Source: Bimuria novae-zelandiae CBS 107.79
Taxonomy: Eukaryota; Ascomycota; Dothideomycetes; Pleosporales; Didymosphaeriaceae
Length of the DNA stretch: 64,000 nt
Direction: 5' to 3'
Assembly: GCA_010015655.1 (NCBI GenBank)
Contig: ML976673.1
Location: 291,015-355,014, forward strand
The position numbers and the translations under genes were made by a program. The notes beneath the pieces were generated by a model that was not told the origin of the DNA, did no database searches, and saw nothing but the letters and a program-made list of their open reading frames with translations. Shown here piece by piece: positions 21,974 to 31,200 of the stretch. Numbering within the stretch: position 1 is the stretch's first letter; each line of letters starts with the position of its first letter.

Positions 21974-22374
21974 TGACACTTGGTGGGGTTGCGCAACCGA
22001 GGTCACGTGATGTACCATCCAGCCAAGGCTGTACCAGCCATGGATGGCAGTACCAGCCATGGATGGCAGTACCAGCCATGGATGGCAGTACCAGCCATGG
22101 ATGGCAACAAAACAATGGATGGTACAGAAATCCTCTTGTATATAAACCCACACGAATACCCTTATGACATTCGTGTTCAATCTTGTTTATCAATCTATCG
22201 TTTGGATCTGAGTAAGCAACCTTGTTGATTTGATTGTGCCGTACACACCTTTGATACCAACGCCCCAGTGACAAGCGCAAGCTATCACTACAACCTCTCC
22301 CGTCCTACCAGTATTCCTGCCCGAGAACCAACCCTAACCCCTTAGGGATTAGCTATCCTTTTGGGGACTTAACA
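21974..22374 (+). repeat. 3' LTR of chromovirus A (visible part)
   Basis: Matches 15690-16049 of the left LTR, but with four rather than two 19-bp units and without the C-to-T changes seen there. It is followed by the TAACC duplication. Confidence 0.93.
22034..22109. repeat. 19-bp minisatellite, 4 copies, in the 3' LTR of element A
   Basis: Four exact tandem units of CCAGCCATGGATGGCAGTA (the last ending CAACA), flanked by the inverted arms GTACCATCC and GGATGGTAC. The left LTR has only two units. Confidence 0.9.
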
Positions 22375-22939
22375 TAACCCCTATTATAAACCCTGTCTTA
22401 TTAAAGTTATAGATATCTCTATCCTGTATGCCGTACACCTGGCGTGTCTCCTCTACAAGCTTGTACTAGGTAGAGATCTTAATAGAATCCTTATAAAGGG
22501 CACGCTAACTATAAAACCTCTTATCTTACTTTATTTATAGGTCTAACTAAGTATTAATAAAGCGGGATACCTAGTTCTTGCCTATAAGCTATAAAGGAGG
22601 GATCTAGCTACGCATAGTAAGTAAATAGTTAGCTATCTTACGTATATTAATAATATAAGGTAGAAAACTACGTTAGTTAAGGTTTAGGATCTACTTTACT
22701 AGGACCTGCTCCTTTATAGGGTATAGCTTTTATTTCTAGGCGTTGGCTTGCGCCTAAGGTAGGGCACCACTAACGTGTCCTCGCAGTATTAATTAAGAGA
22801 TATTATACAGCCATGTAGCACGCTAAGTACTTCTAACCTGCTTATTCTAAATCGCCTGTATCAAAAGAGCTAGTCTGCCTTCCTTCTGGGATTGCTGAGT
22901 ATTCTGGGTGGATGGCATGGCGGGTTCTGTATAGGACGC

Positions 22940-23000
22940 GTCGCGCGATTTTGGTGGGGTGGCGGATGACTGGTGTTGGCGGATGACTGGTGGAACACGT
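22940..23000. repeat. Right terminal inverted repeat of the pogo/Fot1 element
   Basis: Partner of 14420-14480, followed by TA at 23001-23002. It ends 87 bp before the start codon of the next gene. Confidence 0.93.
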
Positions 23001-23087
23001 TACCATCACTTTGGCTATATCATCAGCCCCACGGTGACCAATACAACGATTCTTTTCGTAACATTTGCATTTCAGCCGTTGGTGAGG

Positions 23088-25207
23088 ATGCCCTCTTCAG
23101 GCGTACAAAAAAGAGGCTCTGCTACTACAGTGCGGGTGCGTGTGTTGCTTTGTCTGCGTCAATAAAATTTCCTAATTCTAACCCATGGTGATTATAGGCC
23201 TGCGATTCGTGTCGAAAGAGAAAGAGACGGTGTCTATGGGACCAGGGCGCAAGCAAGTGCACGTATTGCACGCAACTGAAAGAGGAATGTACGACTACGT
23301 ACGTGAGGAAGCCGCGTTCGAAAGCGCAAAAAAGGTATGCTGCGAGCATCAGAGGGGCTTCGTTGTTCGCTCATCTACTGACTCACAACCAGAGATCGGG
23401 TCGTAGAATATGAACGACGGATTCAGAACTTGGAGCACCTACTAAAAGAGAGGAGCGATGCTCAGCCCCAAATTCAAAGCCAGCCTCTTCAGCCTCTGCC
23501 TGTGAATGACCCAAACATCTCAAGATCCCTGTCGTCGTGGATGGACAGTTTGAGGACAGAGGTCGAACAATTTCCCCTTGACGCCACTCCGGATTTAGAT
23601 CCTACAACTTACACGGGTCCATATCAACTAACGGGAGCAGCTTCGTCCATCTCAGGCTCATGGCTCGGTCAATCTGCCACTAGTACCGGAGCATCTGATG
23701 AAATTGTGCTGCAATCTCTGGAACACTTTGAGCCATCCGCGGAGTTCAAGGAAGACGCTGCACTGCTGCAAGATCCGTCCTTTCAACCGCCACCTGGGCT
23801 GGAGGATCTCAACATTGATGATCCAATCTACGTGCCGCCGTCCAACTGTGACCAAAGTCTTCCTGAGCCCGAGCTGGGCGTTTCGTTGGTAGCAGAGTTC
23901 CTCGTCGATTTCAATACGGTCTTCTCACTGTATCGACCGAAGGAAATTGCTGAACACATTCGTATATGCTACGAGGGGCGCTCTGACGGGACTGCACTTG
24001 CATGGGCCAGCGCGTACGTTGTGCTGGGTATCGCGCATCGCGCCCGAGCACAGAGCAATATTGCAACGCCCATGGACAATGAACTGGCGGATTTCTACCT
24101 TTACAGAACTATCCCAGCTATTTCCGGGCTGCTAATGGCTCCGCCAAGTCTACCTCTTGTGCAGTGCTTGCTTGGACTGGCCATTCTCACCCGCACTTCG
24201 TCCAACTCGCAGCCAAGCGGAGTCTTCATTTCCACAGCCCTTCGTATAGCCCAACACCTTGCATATGAGGACGGAGATGGCGAGGTCCCAGACCCGACTC
24301 GAGACGTGGAGCAAGAGCGACGCGTATTCTGGTGCGCTTTCGTTCTCAGCACAGAGGACTCCATCTTCTCGAATGCACCGACGACGCACCGCAAAGAAGA
24401 CATCCGAGCGCCATTTCCAGACGAAGACCCACCGGACTCGCTAGGATCTGTAGCCGCAGCTGAAGGAGACTTGAAAGTCAACCTGTTCGCTTTGCTCATC
24501 CGCCTTGCTCTAATCCAGTCTGAGGCCATCGAAAAGGTGCTTTCAGTCTCCGCGCGTAGTTCGGACTTGGATGAGGCAGCTCATACGGTGCTTGCGCGTC
24601 TCGGAGCCTGGCGTGACAATGAGCTTTTCCGACGAGACCCTGACCAGCTCATGCAGTTGCTGTACCGCTCCGACCTTATACATGTTCTCTCGGTAGAAGC
24701 GTCATACTTTGCGACAGTGTTCCGTGTCCATGCCTTCCTTGCTTTGAGCAAGAACCCTCTTGTCAATCCCTTCTCGGCGGATGTGTTGGCTATTATAGCA
24801 GCGCAGAAAGAGCATGGTGCGTTCAAGGACGCGGAGCGCCTTCTCACGCATCTAACACTGATACCTCATGGCGATATCGGAATCTGCTGGTAAGGTCTTC
24901 TCTCTTCCCACGCCAACCTTTCGCATGCTGACGATGGAACAGGATGATCAAGCTCCCCGTCATTGCAGCCTTCACAACCGTTTTGTCACATCATCTCCAC
25001 TCACCCTCGAATACACTGACCTCCAAAACGATGCATGAATATTCACGTATCTTAACCACCCTTCAAAATATGGCCGAGAAGAGCCAAGATCTAGAGCTGC
25101 TTCGCGCGCGCGACCTGTGCATGATTTTGTTTTCGAAAGTCGAAACTAGACTGCAAGTGAAGCGGTTGGACGCGCAAGTCAGCCCGAGCAGTATTGGGTC
25201 CCATTAG
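23088..25207 (+). CDS. Zn2Cys6 fungal transcription factor with Fungal_trans domain
   Basis: Four exons give 648 aa: 23088-23135, 23198-23334, 23393-24889 and 24943-25207. All three introns (62, 58 and 53 nt) keep phase. Exon 2 opens with a complete binuclear zinc cluster, CX2CX6CX8CX2CX6C (CDSCRKRKRRC ... CTYC ... C), at about residues 18-45. A short coiled coil (VVEYERRIQNLEHLLKER) follows, as in Gal4-type dimerisation regions. An acidic/proline-rich linker leads to the Fungal_trans regulatory domain at about residues 225-505, with the typical RRVFWCAFVLS motif. It should bind DNA in the nucleus; target genes cannot be inferred. The start at 23088 gives a basic N-terminus directly before the cluster. 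Only 87 bp separate it from the pogo element, so its promoter probably lies in or was displaced by transposon DNA. Confidence 0.88.
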
Positions 25208-25942
25208 GTCCAAGCACCGAAGAGGACGGACGTATACATTGCTCATGCCTTGGACGAGCAATATGTTTAAGACGGAAGTTGCTACCATAGCGACCAAACA
25301 CACCCACGGAACGCTTTGCGCATCGCTGTGGGTCAGTCGCACGAGAGGGACGCATGATGTCAGCGTCGAGTTTGTAACGGATATAATAGATTTACAGGGT
25401 AGACGTTGTGTCTATGATGACACTTATTTTGGTTTCACGACGTTGTTGCTTACTTGCTTGTCGCCGTGTTATCAGATTCCATGCCACCATCTGATCCATC
25501 CGATCCATCCGACCCACAGCGATCTTTCACCTGCAGGGTCGGAGCTTTGTTCACCACTCAACCGTTTACGGCAGCTCATCGGCACGAAACGAATCAAGCC
25601 CAACAATGTGCATTCTAGACTGCATAGCGTCACTTTTAGTGCATCAGGGATTGCCATCGAAGGCTGCGACTGGGCGTGCAATGCACCAGCGTGGGAACTA
25701 AGGCGGATGGACCACCGTCTTGGGCATCGAGACCCTGGGACGGACCGCGAGTGGCGTTTATTATCACGCTGCGCAGCCGCATTTAGGGGGTATATTTTCC
25801 GACCTGCAAGAAGAACGGGCAGTTAGTTGGGTGTGCCTTCTGCTCCAACGAACGCCGGACGCATCGCGCTTGCTCCGCTATCACCAACTGCCCAACTCGT
25901 CTCCCAACGCGCCTTTCACCGAGAGATAATCCTCCGCTCAGC
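25208..25942. other. Intergenic
   Basis: Between two co-oriented genes. A 210-codon frame at 25194-25826 is open but has no recognisable features and overlaps the transcription factor end, so it is not called. A short (A/G)ATCCATCC repeat lies near 25494-25515. Confidence 0.5.
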
Positions 25943-27304
25943 ATGGCGTCGACGCCCACCGAACAGCCGTCTAGCACGCAGACGTTCCCTTCCCGCCAGA
26001 AGCCAATCCCGTACTCCGAAGACGGCGGCAAGAGGACCCCGCTCTCGTCGATCCTGCCACCCCTCATCTTCGGCACCGCAACCTTCAACACGCAGTTCAA
26101 CGACGACCCCTTCGCCCTCGACACGGTCGGCCTCGTGACGTCCGCGCTCACCCACGGCATCCGCGCCTTCGACACGTCGCCGTACTACGGGCCCTCGGAG
26201 CAGCTCCTCGGCGATGCGCTCGCCACGCCCTTCGTCCGCGAGACGTTCCCGCGCGCCTCGTACATGGTGCTCACAAAAGTCGGGCGCGTAAAGGGCGACG
26301 AGTTCGACTACTCCGCCGGCTGGGTGCGTCAGAGCGTGCAGCGCAGCCTGGAACGACTGCACACCGAGTACCTCGACATGGTGTACTGCCACGACGTGGA
26401 GTTTGTGTCAGCGCCGGAGGTTCTGGAGGCCGTCACCGCGCTCAGGGAACTGCGGGATGAGGGCAAGATCCGGTATGTGGGGATTTGCGGGTACCCGTTG
26501 GATGTGCTGGGTGATATGGTGGAGATGGTGCTGCGCGAGACAGGCGAGCCGCTCGACGCAGTGCAGTCGTACGCGCACTTCAATCTGCAGAACCAAACTT
26601 TAGACGGCCCGCGAGGCATCGAGCGCTTCCGTGCCGCGGGCGTGGACGTCGTGACGAATGCGTCGTGTCTGGGTATGGGGCTTCTGCGCCGCGAAGGCGT
26701 GCCGGTCGGCGGAATGGGCGACTGGCACCCTGCGCCGCGCGAGCTGCGGCTCGCCGTGCATGAGGCGAGCAACTTCTGCGACAGCCATGGCGAGCGTATA
26801 GAGATCATCGCCATCCGCTGGGCACTCGAGACATGGATCACAAAGGGCGTGCTGTGCGGCTCGAGGGGTGACCCGGCGTCAGGGCTCCCGTGGAAACACG
26901 AGTCCAACTCCGAAGTCGGCGGCACCAGGCTAGGCGTCAATGTCATCGGCGTGTCGCACGCCACCGAGCTGGATAAGACCATGTTGGTGTGGCGCTCCAT
27001 TCTCGACGGACTCGAGGGCGGCGAGCAGACGGCGGTGCAGGCGGGGCGGTGGTACCGCGCGTGGGAGTGGTCGCGGAATAGGAAGAAGGCGGTGCAGATT
27101 CTGGCGGAGGGCGTCGAGGAGATTCTGGGCCCGTGGTTTGGGCATTCGTGGGATAGCCCCAACAAGGGTTTTGTGAATAAGAGGAAGAAGGACCCAAACG
27201 TCGTGCATCGGGAGCCTTCGTCGCTGCTTACGCCGGCGGCGAGTCCGGAGAGCAAGCCTATAGAGGGTGGGGAGAGCGTGGAGAAGGGTATACCGTTAAG
27301 GTAG
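25943..27304 (+). CDS. ARA2: Aldo/keto reductase, D-arabinose 1-dehydrogenase (Ara2) type
   Basis: A single exon of 453 aa begins at the ATG at 25943. The family (AKR, TIM barrel, NAD-dependent) is shown by LIFGTATFN near residue 33 and the catalytic tetrad: Asp and Tyr in AFDTSPYYGPSE (about residues 75-86), Lys in VLTKVGR, and His in YCHDVEF (about residues 150-156). GKIRYVGICGYP and the NASCLGMGLL segment are typical of Ara2-like enzymes. In yeast Ara2 oxidises D-arabinose to the lactone used for D-erythroascorbate synthesis in the cytosol, and that role is inferred here by similarity. The C-terminal 30 residues are a low-complexity extension. GC content is high compared with neighbours. 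Specificity could also be for another sugar such as L-galactose. Confidence 0.82.
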   Translation: MASTPTEQPSSTQTFPSRQKPIPYSEDGGKRTPLSSILPPLIFGTATFNTQFNDDPFALDTVGLVTSALTHGIRAFDTSPYYGPSEQLLGDALATPFVRETFPRASYMVLTKVGRVKGDEFDYSAGWVRQSVQRSLERLHTEYLDMVYCHDVEFVSAPEVLEAVTALRELRDEGKIRYVGICGYPLDVLGDMVEMVLRETGEPLDAVQSYAHFNLQNQTLDGPRGIERFRAAGVDVVTNASCLGMGLLRREGVPVGGMGDWHPAPRELRLAVHEASNFCDSHGERIEIIAIRWALETWITKGVLCGSRGDPASGLPWKHESNSEVGGTRLGVNVIGVSHATELDKTMLVWRSILDGLEGGEQTAVQAGRWYRAWEWSRNRKKAVQILAEGVEEILGPWFGHSWDSPNKGFVNKRKKDPNVVHREPSSLLTPAASPESKPIEGGESVEKGIPLR

Positions 27305-28100
27305 CGAAGGGATCCTTCTTATTTGTATATAGATTTTTGCTTAAGCGCTTTTTGAGATCATGGTAGCAGTATGGCTTCCCAATGACATTTCCAAGAATAA
27401 GAACTCGTATTCAACTCCTTCTATGCGCAGATGAATCATCCTGAAAGCGATATACTCTACTTTGCGCGATTCATCGAGTCCCCCTTTCGACCAAACACTA
27501 ATTCTCGTTTTGGTGAGTGTCCACAGCTGTGAGGTACCCCTCAATGCACTATACAAACACCGCTCCACCTTTGCACACCATACTACCCAAAGTCTGACCC
27601 CTGAAAGCTCGAATCGCGAATCTCAATCTAAACCCAGCCCCGCAGAAATCCACATCAAAACCGCCTCAGACTTCCATTCCGTCATAACAACACCGTGAAC
27701 CAAGTCGTCAATGTTCACTGGAAAGGGCATATTCCGTCAAACACATGAGATAAAACGGTAACAGCCGGTGGCTTCCCGTTCCCATAGCTAAGACTATGTA
27801 CACCTTCCAGCAATATATACACACTAATCTGAGACTTATCCACCCGGTCATCATCACGACGTCCCAACCCGCAACGCCCAATCCTTGCCGTGTCAAACCA
27901 TCGTGATCCCCAACGCCGAAACATGCTACTTGGACCCGCAATTATTCATAACGGAAAAAAGGAAAGTATGTAGTCATATCGGTGTCCGCGCCAGGACACG
28001 CCTAGAAAGACAAAAAATACAGGGTAAAATGTAAAAGATACAACATCAAAAAAAGACTTATGTTCTCGGGGTGGACTCCGGGTTCGCCGTAGACTCTCCC
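27305..28100. other. Intergenic, convergent 3' regions
   Basis: This lies between the stops of the reductase (plus) and the RING gene (minus). Only short frames are present; no structured RNA or repeat is seen. Confidence 0.6.
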
Positions 28101-29887
28101 TCATCGCCGCTCCTCCTCGGCTGCTGCTGTTGTTGTTGTTGTTGAGGCACTCGACGCTCCCGCCTCAGGACTCTCCTCCCTCACCGCATCCCCTCTTCTC
28201 CTGCCGCTAAACACATCACTCAGCCGCACGCTCATGCGGTTACTCCGCCGATCTCGTGCGCTCGCTCCCGCAGCGGCGACGTTGTCGCTGCTCGCATTCG
28301 GAGGTGTGGTTACGGCTTCGCCGCTCCCGTTGCGGCGCTGCTCGCGCAGGCGTCTGAGTGCGGAGATGCGCTCGTCCGCCGAGGCGTTCGGACGTGAGCG
28401 GAAACTGAGGACGTCGCGGAGCGTAGAGTGGCGGCGGGACGACGTCTCGGGTTCGGATTGGAGGGGTGGAGCGAGGGTGTTAGGGTCGGCAGAGGCGTCG
28501 GAGGTGGAGGAGTCGTGGGTGGTGGTGGGACGGAGGTCGACGCGACTGTAACCGTTTGTTAGACTTTATTCATTCATATTTCGATGGCAGAGGATGGCAG
28601 AGATAGCAGGGGAGAGGGAGATGGCTTACCATAACGGACACGTGCCCGAGACGTTGAGCAGCCACGGGTCCACGCACTCGGGGTGGAACTTGTGGTTGCA
28701 GGGGAGCACGCGGATGTCCTGGCCCTTTTCGAAGTCATCTGTGCAGATGGAGCAGCCGAGCCCGCCGTCTGCAGAGGCGTCCGCGTTGGTCGGTGTTACT
28801 ACAGCTGCGGCGGCAGGGGCGATGCCAGAATCTAGTCCTTCGATGGGCTCTGCTCGTGCGCTGGTATTACGAGGCGTATCCGTCGTCGTTTCATTCCTTG
28901 CTTCGGTCTCTGTAGCTGGTGCAGTGGCCTCCGTATTGGCCATGTTGACATCTCTGGTTTCAGACGTAGAGCCCAGTTCCACATCCGCCGGTTTAGGCTG
29001 TTCTCTTTCTCCAAACTTGACGATGGGGATCGTGTCCAAGATGGCCATGCCCAATCCTCTTGCTCGCGACTGTCTCGGGCGGCCGATGACATTGCGCGGT
29101 CCGTATCGATCGGGATGCCGATGCGCGCGTACTGCTCCCGTGACAATGATGACCAAGAACAACGCCGTGATGACACCCGTAATGCTATATAGGATGATCA
29201 TGGCCACGGCTGTCGACGGGCTCGGTCCCAGCGGATTCTGCTGTCCTTGCGGACCACTACTACTGCCGTTAAAGTCGGCCTCCGTCGAGTGCGCTATTCT
29301 CACGAAGAACTTCATTCCCGCATCCTGGGCCGTGAGGTTGTCCCTTATACTCCGTGCGTCTCCCATGACGGCGGTGGAATAGATCGGAAAATCGCTCAAC
29401 CCCGGTGTAGTAGGCGCCGTGTAATTGCAGTAGTTGCTTGTGGTGCTGTAGAGAATCGCGGCTTGAGCTTGCTTGGTGTCGTACACGTTTTGGAGGACGA
29501 AGTCGGCGTTGATATTGCCCGAGTAGCCGCCCGCCTCGCCCTCGTCGCAGGAGATGTACGCAATGGGCGAACTGGTGAGGTTCTGGGCGTTGGAAGCGGA
29601 TGTGAGTACGAGGTCGCCGTCCAGCTGTTCATCCCGTTAGCCATGTCGTTGTCTTGTGAGAACAATCGTGAAACACTGACATTCTTCCCCTTCGCATCCT
29701 GTGTCAACGGCAGCAAGGTGGTAACGTTATGGTTGTTGTTGCCGTCGATTTTCCGTAGATTGATCGTTCCCTGGTAATCCACCCCTGTCGAGGAATTCGT
29801 CGGCGCGATCGTGGCGGCGCTGGCCATTGTCGCAAACAGCGCGCATGCGAGCCGCCACGGCGGTCGTGACTGATGTCGGCTTGCCAT
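28101..29887 (-). CDS. PA-TM-RING type E3 ubiquitin ligase (RING-H2 membrane protein)
   Basis: Exons are 29887-29681, 29624-28630 and 28545-28101, giving 548 aa. Introns are 56 nt (with CTAAC branch) and 84 nt. A signal peptide (MASRHQ... with a hydrophobic core) precedes a luminal protease-associated-type region at about residues 25-190. That region includes SPIAYISCDEGEAGGYSG and AAILYSTTSNYCNY. One transmembrane helix follows (AVAMIILYSITGVITALFLV). A cytosolic RING-H2 begins CSICTDDFEKG, then CNHKFHPEC; the final CPLC is restored only by splicing the last intron. The C-tail is Ser/Arg-rich and ends in polyThr/Ala. Such proteins act in endosome/vacuole or ER membranes as ubiquitin ligases. 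An alternative ATG lies 10 codons upstream (29917). Confidence 0.85.
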
Positions 29888-31200
29888 ATTGTCTACACCC
29901 AACACCAAGGATCGCACTCGCTAGCCGTCCAGTGATCCCGTCGTCAACTGTCACACGGCGTGTCGACTCGGTTTGTACGTCCAGAGTCTCCGATATCGAT
30001 CCCGCCACGGGGACGAACGCGCGGGGTACGCTTCGTATATATCTCAGCTCTCGCTCAGCCCAAGATGTAGCCAAGTAAAATAAATACTATTCCTAGCCCT
30101 TCGGTTTGTTGGCCACGTCTTCCACGCTCCAGCGATATGCGAGGGAAGCTATTCGATTTTGACGGAGAGTAAAAGAAACCAGGAAGCAAGCGGATATGCA
30201 GTCCCCAGTCCCCAACCCAGCGCGGACGTGCCCGGCAAGATAGCTAACCGGCACCCTGGCGCAGGCCCACCGCATATGCACGGGGATGCAAGGATCGCCC
30301 GCGATGATGCGTACAGCTCAGGACCTTTATTAAGAGTTACCGACCTGCTCCCCTGTAGACTCTCCAACTATTTGCATTCTTCGTCGCTGAGCGAACACCT
30401 GCCGTGCCACCCACGGACACCGCAAGGCAAAGCTCGGGTTTCTCGCCCTCGAGCACATGCAGTGCACTGCCTCGCCCGTGGTAGAATCTGGCCGTAATCT
30501 GGCCGTCGCGCGACTTTTCCATCACCATAATCATTAACCGCACGCATCCCATTTGACACTTCGCCTGGGGGATTACGAAATCACGTCGCGCTGACAACTA
30601 AGGAGCTTGATTCCAGATCCAAAGCAGGCTGTGCCCGGTCATCCATCCGTCACCTGCCATTGCTCGCATCTTCAAACACACGTCTCGGAAGCGCCCATCG
30701 CCGAGACATCAGACGCGCTGACACGTGTGGCTTGCCAGTTGCGTGAAGGCATGTCCATGCTAAGGGCACAATAGTGGCGCCATCTACGTACCATGGCCTT
30801 TGTGCACAACTTGCTCGTGAACAGGCCACGCGTAATCTAGACAAAGCCAGCTAGGTCAACGAATCCTTGCCGTGGCGGTGGAATAGAGTACTTGAGTACG
30901 AGCGAGGCGCATGTTCAGGTTTCCGACTCGAAGTCGTGTTTAGATTAGAACTTTTGGAATGACAATTGCATCATTCAGTGTGCTGCGACTAGCAAAACAC
31001 TGACAGAATTCCGAAACGCCGCTGCTATGCGGTGCCATATGCCAATCCAACCCGCTTTACTCCATGCCGAAGAAAGAAAAGTTATCTACCACATTCGAAA
31101 TTGAGTGAATGTCAACCTGCCTCCACCCATTATGATCAATGCAATGCATCTAGAAGAAAAACAACGAACTTCAAAACCATAAACATGACGGTCGTGCTGG
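29888..31200. other. Intergenic, RING promoter and antiporter 3' side
   Basis: About 1.3 kb with several overlapping chance frames on both strands and no recognisable coding content. I found no tRNA or repeat. Confidence 0.5.

Larger units (their letters stand above)
15632..22374 (+). mobile_element. Full-length Ty3/gypsy chromovirus-type LTR retrotransposon (element A), with assembly gap
   Basis: The left LTR is 15632-16049, beginning TGTTAGGATC and ending ACTTAACA. The right LTR ends at 22374 with the same terminus. The perfect 5-bp duplication TAACC flanks the element (15627-15631, 22375-22379). The right LTR should begin near 21919, inside the gap, because it carries two more copies of a 19-bp unit than the left LTR. 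Plus-strand remnants of gag, protease, RT, RNase H, integrase and chromodomain are present. The left LTR is partly RIP-mutated while the visible right LTR is almost clean. Confidence 0.93.
14740..22850 (-). pseudogene. pogo/Fot1 transposase remnant, interrupted by chromovirus A
   Basis: Read on the minus strand, the N-terminal half lies at about 22850-22375. It includes VYGIQDRDIYNFNKTGF, close to the NFDETGF box that holds the first catalytic aspartate. After the insertion the gene resumes below 15627. The 3' third (15249-14917) is intact enough to read AHTSHLLQPLDISYFSPL and ENIQSGFRATGLVPP, the conserved C-terminal DDE_1 region of Fot1/pogo transposases. TAG/TAA stops elsewhere are RIP-like. 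The retroelement split the gene shortly after the first catalytic box. Confidence 0.82.
14420..23000 (-). mobile_element. pogo/Fot1-type DNA transposon, split by a nested chromovirus
   Basis: Inverted terminal repeats of about 61 bp (14420-14480 and 22940-23000) begin ACGTGTTCCACCAG with three differences. They are flanked by TA (14418-14419, 23001-23002). Each repeat contains an internal direct duplication of CAGTCATCCGCCA. Removing the nested retroelement (15632-22374) and one TAACC leaves about 1.83 kb, typical for Fot1-like elements. The transposase remnant is on the minus strand. Most of the body is RIP-mutated, but 14900-15250 still reads as clean coding sequence. Confidence 0.92.

Noticed and set aside
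21980..22228. Repetitive ORFs with SHGW/AMDG motifs at the right LTR
   Set aside because: They are translations of the 19-bp LTR minisatellite, and several merely run through the N-gap.
25194..25826. 210-codon ORF after the Zn2Cys6 gene
   Set aside because: Starts inside the last exon of the regulator in another frame and has no family features.
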